Source: Bdellovibrionota bacterium (GTDB lineage Bacteria; Bdellovibrionota; Bacteriovoracia; Bacteriovoracales; Bacteriovoracaceae). Taken from it: a DNA stretch of 5,079 bases. Positions within the stretch are counted from its first letter, which is position 1. Every line of letters starts with the position of its first letter. Position numbers and translations under genes: made by a program. Positions 1-5,079 of this stretch are shown piece by piece. The notes under the pieces were generated by a model. The model ran no database searches, was not told the DNA's origin, and saw only the letters and a list, made by a program, of their open reading frames with translations. The stretch spans positions 1 to 5,079 of the forward strand of contig JAURQB010000060.1 of NCBI GenBank assembly GCA_030836365.1, given 5' to 3'.

Positions 1-242
1 GAATTTTGTTTCGACTTAACGACAATCACGGCGTTATCATCATTGCCAAATTTTTTCTCGAAGTTTAAAAAAGCCTCCACATTTGGATCTTTGTCGGAAT
101 ACCAAGATTTATAGGTAAAGTTCGCTTTCACGTACATCAAGCCAGGAGTACAAGTGGCAATCATTAAGGTAAAAATGAGAAGAGTCTTCTTTGGAGAATG
201 AATGATAAATTCAACAAATCGATCGCGGTACTTACTTAGCAT
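1..242 (-). CDS. RND/MMPL-type (HAE3-like) exporter, N-terminal 80 codons; runs off the window
   Basis: Only the first 80 codons are present; the frame is open to base 1, so the protein continues beyond the window. It starts at the ATG at 242-240, 15 bp after the P450 stop, with a weak ribosome site (GGG at 253-251, 8 nt before the ATG). The N-terminus reads MLSKYRDRFVEFIIHSPKKT, followed by a hydrophobic segment at about residues 20-38 that would be transmembrane helix 1. Then comes a periplasmic-type stretch (WYSDKDPNVEAFLNFEKKFG, then DDNAVIVV). This order, a basic cytoplasmic start, one helix, then a 'D-P-x-V-x-x-F-x-x-F-E-x-x-F-G-x-D-D' stretch, is typical of the first porter domain of predicted RND exporters of the Patched/MMPL/HAE3 group in the inner membrane. 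Such proteins usually have some 12 helices and 750 or more residues. The position after the DUF3419 and P450 genes suggests it moves their product (inference). The substrate is unknown. Confidence 0.8.
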   Translation of the reverse strand, partial: MLSKYRDRFVEFIIHSPKKTLLIFTLMIATCTPGLMYVKANFTYKSWYSDKDPNVEAFLNFEKKFGNDDNAVIVVKSKQN

Positions 243-257
243 AAAAATATCCCAATT

Positions 258-1580
258 TTAATTTTGATTTTTGGCCATCATCATTTGAAAACCATTTTTT
301 GACATTAGAGTTGCCCTTGCATCAACAAGAGGACGATCCCCTGTTCGCAAAATTTGATAGTTCTTCAATAGTCTCAACAAGATAAGCTTCATCTCCATGA
401 GCGCAAAATTCATTCCACTACACATCCTCGGCCCCAGGCCAAAGGGAAAATAAATTTGACGAAGCTCTTCTGTTATTTTTTTCCCTAAAAATCGATTCGG
501 GTCAAAAGTTTCTGGGTTATCCCAATATAAAGAAGAGCGCTGAGTTAAAAATGGAGAAACTAGAAAAATATCGCCTTGTTTTACAGAAATGCCATGCATT
601 TCATCATCGTTTTCGGCCTCTCTAGTAAATCCCCAGCCGGCCGGATATAATCGCATGGCCTCAAACAAACACGCCTCAGTAATAGGAAGTTGTTGAAGGC
701 TTTCAAAATTGATCTCTAGATTAAATGCCCTCATTTCCTCAGTGCAGCGATTAAGCCAGTGTGGATTTTCAAGAAGTAAATCCATCATAAAAGACAAGCT
801 TAGTGCAGACGTTTCGTAGCCGGCAAACATCACCGTAACGATATTATCGCGGATAAATGTGTCAGATATTTTTTCTTCAGGATTTTTATCTCTAAACTCT
901 AGAAGTTGGTTCATAAAAGAAAAGGAAAGCTTGTCTTTATTTGTTTTTTTGATGCTATTGTAAATAACGTCATCAAGTTTTTGCATATAAAAATCAAAAT
1001 CTTTCTTTTCTTTATCAAGTTTTCCGGGAAGGTTAAAAACAGCATACTTTTCTCTAGTGACGAAACTAGTTAATACGGCCAAGCCTTTATCAATATGCTC
1101 ATAATCATCTTCATAATCAAGCCCAATTACACAGCTCATAATGATATCAAAAGTAATTTTACTAAAAAGATTTCGAAGATTTTTTCCATTATCTAAACTG
1201 TCTTCAAATTGATGAAGATTCTTCGTAATGATTTCATCCATCATTGGCAAGCAGCTTTCTAGATATCGTAGATTCATTAAAGGAGTCAGTAGCTGGCGCT
1301 GTCTTTTCCATTCTGCGCCATTAGTGATAAAAAGACTTTTTCCAAAAATCATCTCAAAGTTCGTTTTTTTAATATAGTTTTGCGAATTTTTGACCATTAT
1401 ATGACGAACATAATCTTTTCCGACGGCGACATGAATTTCTTTTGGGCCAACTTTAACCTTAAACACTTCACCATGCTTATCAGAGAGCTTACTCAGCCAA
1501 GAGAGTCGATCTTTAGAATAGGGAATCAAGTTACCTAGAAGTGGAAGCCCTTTTTCAAATGGAATATTATTTTTTGGCAC
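258..1580 (-). CDS. Cytochrome P450 (soluble bacterial type, 440 aa), GTG start
   Basis: A haem-thiolate monooxygenase that inserts one oxygen atom from O2 into an organic substrate using electrons from a redox partner, none of which is encoded here. Numbered from the GTG at 1580-1578, the hallmarks are all present: a proline/glycine-rich N-terminus (GLPLLGN); WxxxR in helix C (W91, R95); the oxygen-activation motif AGYETS in helix I (253-258, E256 and T257); ExxR in helix K (E307-R310); PxRF (PNRF, 361-364); and the haem loop FGLGPRMCSG (380-389) with ligand Cys387, codon at 422-420. Acidic Glu in place of Asp before Thr resembles the fatty-acid hydroxylase CYP102 and CYP4-like enzymes. There is no N-terminal membrane anchor, so it is likely cytosolic. 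A longer frame starts at an ATG at 1661, but it would overlap the upstream gene by 95 bp and adds a non-P450-like, Lys/Cys-rich leader. The GTG has a GAGG site 6 nt ahead and overlaps the upstream gene by only 14 bp. Substrate unknown; a lipid is suggested only by context. Confidence 0.93.
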   Translation of the reverse strand: MPKNNIPFEKGLPLLGNLIPYSKDRLSWLSKLSDKHGEVFKVKVGPKEIHVAVGKDYVRHIMVKNSQNYIKKTNFEMIFGKSLFITNGAEWKRQRQLLTPLMNLRYLESCLPMMDEIITKNLHQFEDSLDNGKNLRNLFSKITFDIIMSCVIGLDYEDDYEHIDKGLAVLTSFVTREKYAVFNLPGKLDKEKKDFDFYMQKLDDVIYNSIKKTNKDKLSFSFMNQLLEFRDKNPEEKISDTFIRDNIVTVMFAGYETSALSLSFMMDLLLENPHWLNRCTEEMRAFNLEINFESLQQLPITEACLFEAMRLYPAGWGFTREAENDDEMHGISVKQGDIFLVSPFLTQRSSLYWDNPETFDPNRFLGKKITEELRQIYFPFGLGPRMCSGMNFALMEMKLILLRLLKNYQILRTGDRPLVDARATLMSKNGFQMMMAKNQN

Positions 1581-2664
1581 GTAAAACCTCAATTCGGTAC
1601 ATCTGCACACCTTCGTTTTTTTGTTCTTCGCTAAAATTAGAAATGATGTCCTCAAATCCATCTCGACTCGCTTCGGGTATACGAAGATAGTTTCTATTCA
1701 CGATAAGCGCGTTCCCACTTAATGCTGGCTTTAAATTTTGAATAAAGTCTTTTTCTATTTGCCCTGAAAAGTAGCTTGGTACATCACTAAGAGAAATAAA
1801 ATCGAGATTTTGGTGATTATTTATTTCTGAAAGCAAATCATTTTGATGATAATAAATTTGACAGGTTAGGAGGGATTCTTTCATCATCTCAAAGCAATCT
1901 TTAGATGCTTCTACTAAGTTTCCTTCTGCATGCTTAATTTTCCCTAAAAAACAGAGCTGAAGAAAAAAACTCTTTCTGGTTAATACTTTTCTCATCAAAT
2001 GACTAAATGCTTTTGAGTAATAATGGACATAACTTTCATTGATATTTTTTTTGATAAAATCCCCTTTATATAAAAGGGCATTAAACATTGCTTTATTACC
2101 AAGAATAGTCAAAATAACCATCCAGCGCAGGCTCGGAAATTTATTGTCCATATACTCTTGTTGTTCTTCAAGTGTTTCAAAAGAGAAGATTTTCTCAACC
2201 GTTTTAGCTCCCAAAAACTTTTTCACAATTTTACTAAAGAAAATGAACGTTCGCTCCCACTTTCCATAATAAAGTGGCGATATCCAACTTAATTTTTCAA
2301 ACAAAGAAGTTAAATATTTTTCAGAACCTTGATCAAGTTTAAACCCATCAAATACTTCCTTTCGCCAAGAAATATTTTGATCAATATCATACGGAGCATA
2401 TCCCCAAAATTTAAGAAATTCCTCATGATTCAATTTTTTAATCGTTTGCTCTCTTAATCGAGCAAGATGCAGTTGTTGGATTGATAGATCTACAATATGT
2501 AACTCTTTTGCCTCTGGATGCAGTAATGGAAAACAGCGGGACCCTGACCCACATACGCTTAATATTTTTGAAGGCTTATTTTTCAGGACAATACCGCGCT
2601 CAAACGCCGTATCTTCATTGGCGAGGCTGTAGTTTAAGTCATAAAAATACTCAACATTGCTCAT
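1567..2664 (-). CDS. DUF3419 family protein, BtaA-like SAM-dependent transferase (365 aa)
   Basis: The family includes BtaA, which transfers the 3-amino-3-carboxypropyl group of S-adenosylmethionine to diacylglycerol in betaine-lipid synthesis. The N-terminus (NYSLANEDTAFE, residues 11-22) parallels the 'YN-L-W-ED' opening of the family. ILSVCGSGSRCF (34-45) is the SAM-binding glycine loop and HIVDLSIQQLHLARLR (56-71) is the following acidic strand with D59. The region around YYGKWERTFIFF (132-143) and EEQQEYMDNKFPSLRW (166-181) matches the central family segment (gene E/Y-RYF and F-Y-D-x-x-W-x-x-x-R-W in BtaA). SLSDVPSYF (291-299) corresponds to the late LSD-x-x-E/S-Y motif. Length is slightly below classical BtaA (about 400). 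The loop CGSGSR differs from the SAGDN-type loop of true BtaA, so the same reaction should not be assumed. The ATG at 2664 follows AAAGGA (2679-2674) by 9 nt and is the first gene of the operon. There is no partner BtaB methyltransferase in view. No signal peptide or clear membrane span is seen; it is probably cytoplasmic or membrane-associated. Confidence 0.82.
   Translation of the reverse strand: MSNVEYFYDLNYSLANEDTAFERGIVLKNKPSKILSVCGSGSRCFPLLHPEAKELHIVDLSIQQLHLARLREQTIKKLNHEEFLKFWGYAPYDIDQNISWRKEVFDGFKLDQGSEKYLTSLFEKLSWISPLYYGKWERTFIFFSKIVKKFLGAKTVEKIFSFETLEEQQEYMDNKFPSLRWMVILTILGNKAMFNALLYKGDFIKKNINESYVHYYSKAFSHLMRKVLTRKSFFLQLCFLGKIKHAEGNLVEASKDCFEMMKESLLTCQIYYHQNDLLSEINNHQNLDFISLSDVPSYFSGQIEKDFIQNLKPALSGNALIVNRNYLRIPEASRDGFEDIISNFSEEQKNEGVQMYRIEVLRAKK
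1587..1590 (-). promoter_or_regulatory. Ribosome binding site deciding the P450 GTG start
   Basis: On the minus strand GAGG lies 6 nt before the GTG at 1580-1578, inside the last codons of the DUF3419 gene. This supports GTG over the upstream in-frame ATG at 1661 and implies translational coupling between the two genes. Confidence 0.6.
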
Positions 2665-2711
2665 TTTTTAATTTCCTTTATACTAGTTTAAAATATTCAG
2701 GCGAAAATCAC
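2665..2711. promoter_or_regulatory. Divergent intergenic promoter region
   Basis: These 47 bp separate the starts of the minus-strand DUF3419 operon and the plus-strand gene, so both promoters must lie here or reach into the genes. On the plus strand TATACT (2679-2684) is a fair -10 box, with only a weak TTGCTC (2657-2662) 16 bp upstream; TAAAAT (2689-2694) is an alternative. On the minus strand TAGTAT (2685-2680) overlaps the same bases, without a convincing -35. TATACTAGTTTA (2679-2690) is an imperfect 12-bp palindrome (5 of 6 pairs) centred on ACTAGT and could be an operator. The minus-strand ribosome site AAAGGA (2679-2674) lies inside this stretch, so the exact transcription starts are uncertain. 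Confidence 0.4.
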
Positions 2712-3392
2712 ATGAATTATTTAACTATTCATTTAAAAGAAGCGATTGAAATTAATCAAACTCGCGCTCCTCTTTATGCAAAACTTACAAATGGTGAAAG
2801 CACTAAAATTTCAAATGCTCTCTTGCAATCTGAAAAGTTAAGCCTTGCCACTTCCCTTCCGATGGATAAGACTGCCGGTTACTGGCAAAAGCGTGGCGTT
2901 CCCGTATTCGCTCATGAGTTTATTCCCATGGATCAAACGCCTGAGTTTGCCGAGCAATTTATTGACATGGATGGCATAACAAGTGAGTTTCCAAACTTTC
3001 CAACGGATCAAGTGATGAGTGATTTACTCAAGAACTTGAAAACCGATGACTACGCCAGTGTTTCTGCTCTAACAAAAAATGTATTGGAAGATTTAAGCGT
3101 AACCCCCAAACATCTTTGCCTTATTCGTCACCTAGTTGAATCCATTCATCGAGGAGCAAATTTACTTCCGCTTCATTTGGAAAAAACAAAGGAAAAAAAT
3201 CTTTTTTTCTCTCCAAAGAAACTCTGCCACTACTTGCTTTGGGCGCAAACTGTGGCGATAAAACCCTCGCTTAGGATAGACCGTTGGGCCCATCCAATTC
3301 AGCGTCAAGGCATCCCCATTATTTTTCAAGACGTCCCGTATATTCCCCCCATGCCTAAAAGGTACGCGGTACCTTTTGGCAAATCGCCCTAA
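2712..3392 (+). CDS. Hypothetical protein of unknown function (226 aa)
   Basis: I do not recognise this family. The start chosen is the ATG at 2712; the frame is open back to 2481, but that part overlaps the divergent DUF3419 gene and has no other plausible start in the intergenic gap. The ribosome site is weak (AGG 10 nt before ATG). The protein has no signal peptide, no transmembrane span and no obvious catalytic motif. The N-terminal third is polar, followed by an acidic, Phe/Pro-rich part (about 68-97). The middle (about 100-150) looks helical. Two short segments look related: W58QKRGVPVFAHEFIPM73 and W192...QGIPIIFQDVPYIPPM214. The last dozen residues (KRYAVPFGKSP) are encoded by the left palindromic repeat and may be an acquired tail. 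It is the only plus-strand gene here, divergent from one operon and convergent with the other, so it is probably transcribed alone. It ends 37 bp from the stop of the GNAT gene. The protein is likely real because of its length, its clean fit between neighbours and its coding-like composition. Confidence 0.7.
   Translation: MNYLTIHLKEAIEINQTRAPLYAKLTNGESTKISNALLQSEKLSLATSLPMDKTAGYWQKRGVPVFAHEFIPMDQTPEFAEQFIDMDGITSEFPNFPTDQVMSDLLKNLKTDDYASVSALTKNVLEDLSVTPKHLCLIRHLVESIHRGANLLPLHLEKTKEKNLFFSPKKLCHYLLWAQTVAIKPSLRIDRWAHPIQRQGIPIIFQDVPYIPPMPKRYAVPFGKSP
3357..3377. repeat. Palindromic repeat, left copy (21 bp)
   Basis: This is a perfect palindrome with 9-bp arms, AAAAGGTAC and GTACCTTTT, around a 3-base GCG centre. 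It lies in frame inside the 3' end of the plus-strand gene, where its seven codons read KRYAVPF. It is the exact reverse complement of the copy at 3411-3431; the identity extends 2 bp on the left and GGC on the right. Confidence 0.9.
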
Positions 3393-3410
3393 CAATTGGC
3401 CTTGATGGCC

Positions 3411-3431
3411 AAAAGGTACCGCGTACCTTTT
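3411..3431. repeat. Palindromic repeat, right copy (21 bp, inverted)
   Basis: Same 9-bp arms as the left copy, with CGC as the centre, so it is in inverted orientation. It overlaps the stop codon (TAA, 3432-3430) of the minus-strand GNAT gene. Confidence 0.9.
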
Positions 3432-4431
3432 AGAGGGATTTTTTTACCATGTGGTAGCGATGAACCAAATAAGGATCACCGATTTTTTCATAAAACTTCG
3501 AACTTATGTTTCCATCTCGAACTAACACTCCAGCACCTCTTTTCACCCCTAGATCAGATGCCTCTCGACATGCTCGATGAATAAGTGCCGATGATAGTTT
3601 TGCTCCCTGGTAATCAGATTGAATCAAAATACTTTTTACAATCAAACAATCACCTTCCATAAAACAATAAACATAGCCCCGAGGAATTCTATTCCCATCT
3701 TCAATAAAGTAGCTGTAACTTAAATCACTCCCTTTGATAAATTCAATATGGGTACTAAAGTACTGCTCTTTTGAAATCGGCTCATACAAATAATTAATTT
3801 TAAAACTATCAACATTTAGTTCATATAGTCGGTTAATATCTGCGCCATCATTTAAATCTAAATGTCGAAATGTATACCCTTCGCTAACGGCCAGGTCATA
3901 CCCTCCTTTGGTTCGGGCAACTTGATCTTTTAAGGTATTAAAAAACCTTGAGCTATAACCTTGATCCTGAATATAGCCGCAGGCAATCGCCGCCTCGTAA
4001 TACTCCCGAGGGTTATTGGGCGCCCATGAAAATTGCGCCTCGAAGCCGTCCGATTGAAAACGATTTCCAAACCAAACATTTATATCGACGGGCCCAATGA
4101 CAGTAGTTGCGCCTTGCTCTTTTGCCCACGTTTCCGCGGCACTAAAAAGCTCATTCGCTACTTCCGCCTGATCTATCGGATACTCAAACATTCCAAAAAA
4201 AGCGACCCCCGGATTTCCCTCGCTTATATTGACACAAATTCGCCCGACATCAGTGCCATTGTTTTCCACAATAAATAATTCTTTATTCACTTCAGGAAAA
4301 ATACTTAACAAATAGGCCCAATATTCTTTTTTCGGTAGCGGTCGATTTTTATTATGAGTAAGATTCTCCGAAAGTATGCAAAACCGCGCCATAAATTCTT
4401 GACCATCAGGAAAAGTACTCAAAGAGATCAT
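3430..4431 (-). CDS. Tandem GNAT-fold N-acyltransferase-like protein (333 aa)
   Basis: GNAT proteins move an acyl group from acyl-CoA (or a carrier protein) to an amine. The length fits two GNAT domains. The N-terminal one (about 1-160) carries GMFEYPIDQAEVANELFSAA (80-99), then ETWAKEQGATTVIGPVDINVW (100-120) and YYEAAIACGYIQDQ (144-157). This run, 'G-x-F-E ... A-x-x-W-x-x-x-x-G ... GP-x-x ... YY-x-x-x-x-x-x-GY', is characteristic of YghO/BtrH-like GNAT proteins. The C-terminal domain (about 185-333) has the acyl-CoA-binding loop QSDYQGAKLSSALI (271-284) and the later NISSKFYEKIG (308-318) segment. The N-terminal domain seems to lack a clear pyrophosphate loop, so only the C-terminal one may bind the cofactor (inference). 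The start ATG overlaps the preceding stop as ATGA (4428-4431), with AAGGA (4443-4439) 7 nt ahead, showing tight coupling with the PEP-utilising enzyme. Acyl donor and acceptor are unknown. Confidence 0.78.
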   Translation of the reverse strand: MISLSTFPDGQEFMARFCILSENLTHNKNRPLPKKEYWAYLLSIFPEVNKELFIVENNGTDVGRICVNISEGNPGVAFFGMFEYPIDQAEVANELFSAAETWAKEQGATTVIGPVDINVWFGNRFQSDGFEAQFSWAPNNPREYYEAAIACGYIQDQGYSSRFFNTLKDQVARTKGGYDLAVSEGYTFRHLDLNDGADINRLYELNVDSFKINYLYEPISKEQYFSTHIEFIKGSDLSYSYFIEDGNRIPRGYVYCFMEGDCLIVKSILIQSDYQGAKLSSALIHRACREASDLGVKRGAGVLVRDGNISSKFYEKIGDPYLVHRYHMVKKSL

Positions 4432-5079
4432 GATAAAATCCTTATTTCTCCGGCTCCGGCATTTAGCTCAATTTCCATTCCTGATTCAAGTTTTTTTATA
4501 AGGCCACCAGGAACACCAACAATAGTGGGAATCCCCAGTTCTCTGGCAATAACTGCAGAGTGAGATAATAAACTTCCTCGCTCGACAATAATCCCTTTGC
4601 AATTTGGAAACAACGGTACCCAACCTGGATCAGTACGTTTGGTGACTAAGATTTCACCATTCATCTCGCTGGCGTCTTCAAGTGCATGCGCGAATAAGAC
4701 CTTTCCACTAACGACGCCCGGACAGCAACTGACTCCGTAGATAAGGTTCGGATCATCGCTAATTTTAATTTTATTTTTTAGTAAGTCACCGCTATCAACC
4801 ATTTCCTTTCTAGCGAGACTCGTTCCTACTGCGCCAACGGAAATAAATCGATCTGGTGGATCCTCCTCTCCAAGGTATGTTTCAAATTCTGCTCGTCGCA
4901 CTTTCGCGATTAAACCAAGAGATAAACTCTCTGGTTTGCCCTCAATAAAATCAAAAATCTCTCGGTAAGTGAGATAAAACCCATCTTTAGGATCTTCGAT
5001 CAGCTCAAGTTCATAGAGTTTTCTCGTCATGTTTTTAAAGATGCGACGACTAATACCAAAACTTTTTGAGCGTAGAAAA
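4428..5079 (-). CDS. PEP-utilising enzyme (PEP synthase/PPDK-like), C-terminal part with the mobile phosphohistidine domain
   Basis: Enzymes of this group (PEP synthase, PPDK, rifampin phosphotransferase, PigC-type synthetases) carry phosphate on a histidine of a swivelling domain between an ATP-binding part and a second active site. Here that domain is at the C-terminus: GVSCCPGVVSGKVLFAHAL, then GEILVTKRTDPGWVPLF, and the phosphohistidine loop RGSLLSHSAVIARELGIP, with His codon at 4562-4560, ending in a typical ELNAGAGEIRIL tail. An internal ATG at 5030 looks like a start, but the frame is open to the window edge. The codons before it (RSKSFGISRRIFKN) join with TRKLYELELIEDPKDGFYLT to give the conserved linker 'R-x-x-x-F-G-x-x-R-R-x-x ... 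L-x-x-x-x-x-x-x-P-x-D-x-F-Y-L-T' found before the His domain in large PEP-synthase-like proteins. The gene is therefore 5'-truncated by the window, and its ATP-grasp-like N-terminus should lie to the right. It ends by ATGA overlap with the GNAT gene. The specific substrate cannot be told. Confidence 0.88.
   Translation of the reverse strand, partial: FLRSKSFGISRRIFKNMTRKLYELELIEDPKDGFYLTYREIFDFIEGKPESLSLGLIAKVRRAEFETYLGEEDPPDRFISVGAVGTSLARKEMVDSGDLLKNKIKISDDPNLIYGVSCCPGVVSGKVLFAHALEDASEMNGEILVTKRTDPGWVPLFPNCKGIIVERGSLLSHSAVIARELGIPTIVGVPGGLIKKLESGMEIELNAGAGEIRILS
4439..4443 (-). promoter_or_regulatory. Ribosome binding site of the GNAT gene
   Basis: AAGGA on the minus strand, 7 nt before the ATG at 4431-4429, lies inside the last codons of the PEP-utilising gene and supports coupled translation across the ATGA overlap. 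Confidence 0.6.

Larger units (their letters stand above)
3355..3433. terminator. Likely bidirectional terminator formed by two facing palindromes
   Basis: Two inverted 26-nt arms (3355-3380 and 3408-3433) flank a 27-nt loop between convergent genes. Each arm contains a hairpin with GGTAC/GTACC pairing over a 3-nt loop and ends in TTTT on both strands, the layout of a short intrinsic terminator. For the plus-strand gene (stop at 3390-3392) the right hairpin lies downstream. For the minus-strand GNAT gene (stop at 3432-3430) the left hairpin lies downstream. TTGGCC (3396-3401) and GGCCAA (3407-3412) can form a third small stem within the loop, competing with the others. The T tracts are short (4), so efficiency is uncertain. 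Confidence 0.6.

Noticed and set aside
2039..2269. Plus-strand 76-codon open frame
   Set aside because: It lies wholly inside the well-supported DUF3419 gene on the other strand and has no family-like features.
2481..2711. N-terminal extension of the plus-strand gene back to 2481
   Set aside because: It would overlap the start of the divergent DUF3419 gene by 184 bp; the ATG at 2712 leaves a normal intergenic gap.
2665..2711. Riboswitch or attenuator before the DUF3419 operon
   Set aside because: The leader is too short for a known riboswitch fold and contains no strong hairpin.
3162..3395. Minus-strand 77-codon frame antisense to the orphan gene
   Set aside because: It lies almost entirely antisense to the orphan gene, reads through the left palindrome, and shows no recognisable motif.
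3355..3433. CRISPR-like or transposon-end reading of the two palindromes
   Set aside because: There are only two copies in inverted orientation, no spacer series, no transposase and no target duplication visible.
3396..3584. Plus-strand 62-codon frame starting in the repeat loop
   Set aside because: It is mostly antisense to the 3' end of the GNAT gene, and its KRYRVPF start comes from the right palindrome.
4033..4278. Plus-strand 81-codon frame
   Set aside because: It is a shadow of the GNAT gene.
4354..4563. Plus-strand 69-codon frame
   Set aside because: It is antisense to the GNAT start and the conserved phosphohistidine domain.

Overview
The window is AT-rich bacterial DNA, densely packed, with five genes on the minus strand and one on the plus strand. 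Two of the minus-strand genes run off the ends. No rRNA, tRNA, transposase, integrase or CRISPR array is visible. The gene content (HAE3/MMPL-type RND exporter, soluble P450, DUF3419 protein, tandem-GNAT protein, PEP-utilising enzyme) fits a free-living or predatory Gram-negative. Low GC and short palindromic repeats at gene ends would suit Bdellovibrionota or a similar deltaproteobacterial-type lineage, but this is a weak guess and no taxonomic marker is present.

Layout from right to left. At 5079-4428 (minus) lies the C-terminal part of a PEP-utilising, PEP-synthase/PPDK-like enzyme, whose frame stays open through the window edge. It overlaps by ATGA with a tandem-GNAT acyltransferase (4431-3430, minus). 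This pair converges on a single plus-strand gene of unknown function (2712-3392). The two 3' ends meet in a double palindrome (3355-3433) that probably terminates transcription in both directions. A 47-bp divergent intergenic region (2665-2711) then separates the plus-strand gene from a second minus-strand operon: a DUF3419/BtaA-like SAM-dependent protein (2664-1567), a cytochrome P450 (1580-258, GTG start, 14-bp overlap with the gene before it), and, after 15 bp, the first 80 codons of an RND/MMPL exporter (242-1 and beyond).

How they may work together (inference): the DUF3419-P450-RND operon combines a family that includes an aminocarboxypropyl transferase acting on diacylglycerol, an oxidase of the kind that hydroxylates fatty or other hydrophobic molecules, and the start of an exporter family that often handles lipids. 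The nearby pair adds a phosphotransfer/ligation-type enzyme and an N-acyltransferase-like protein. Together they resemble a small biosynthesis-and-export locus for an unusual lipid or acylated metabolite. Product and substrate cannot be read from the sequence.
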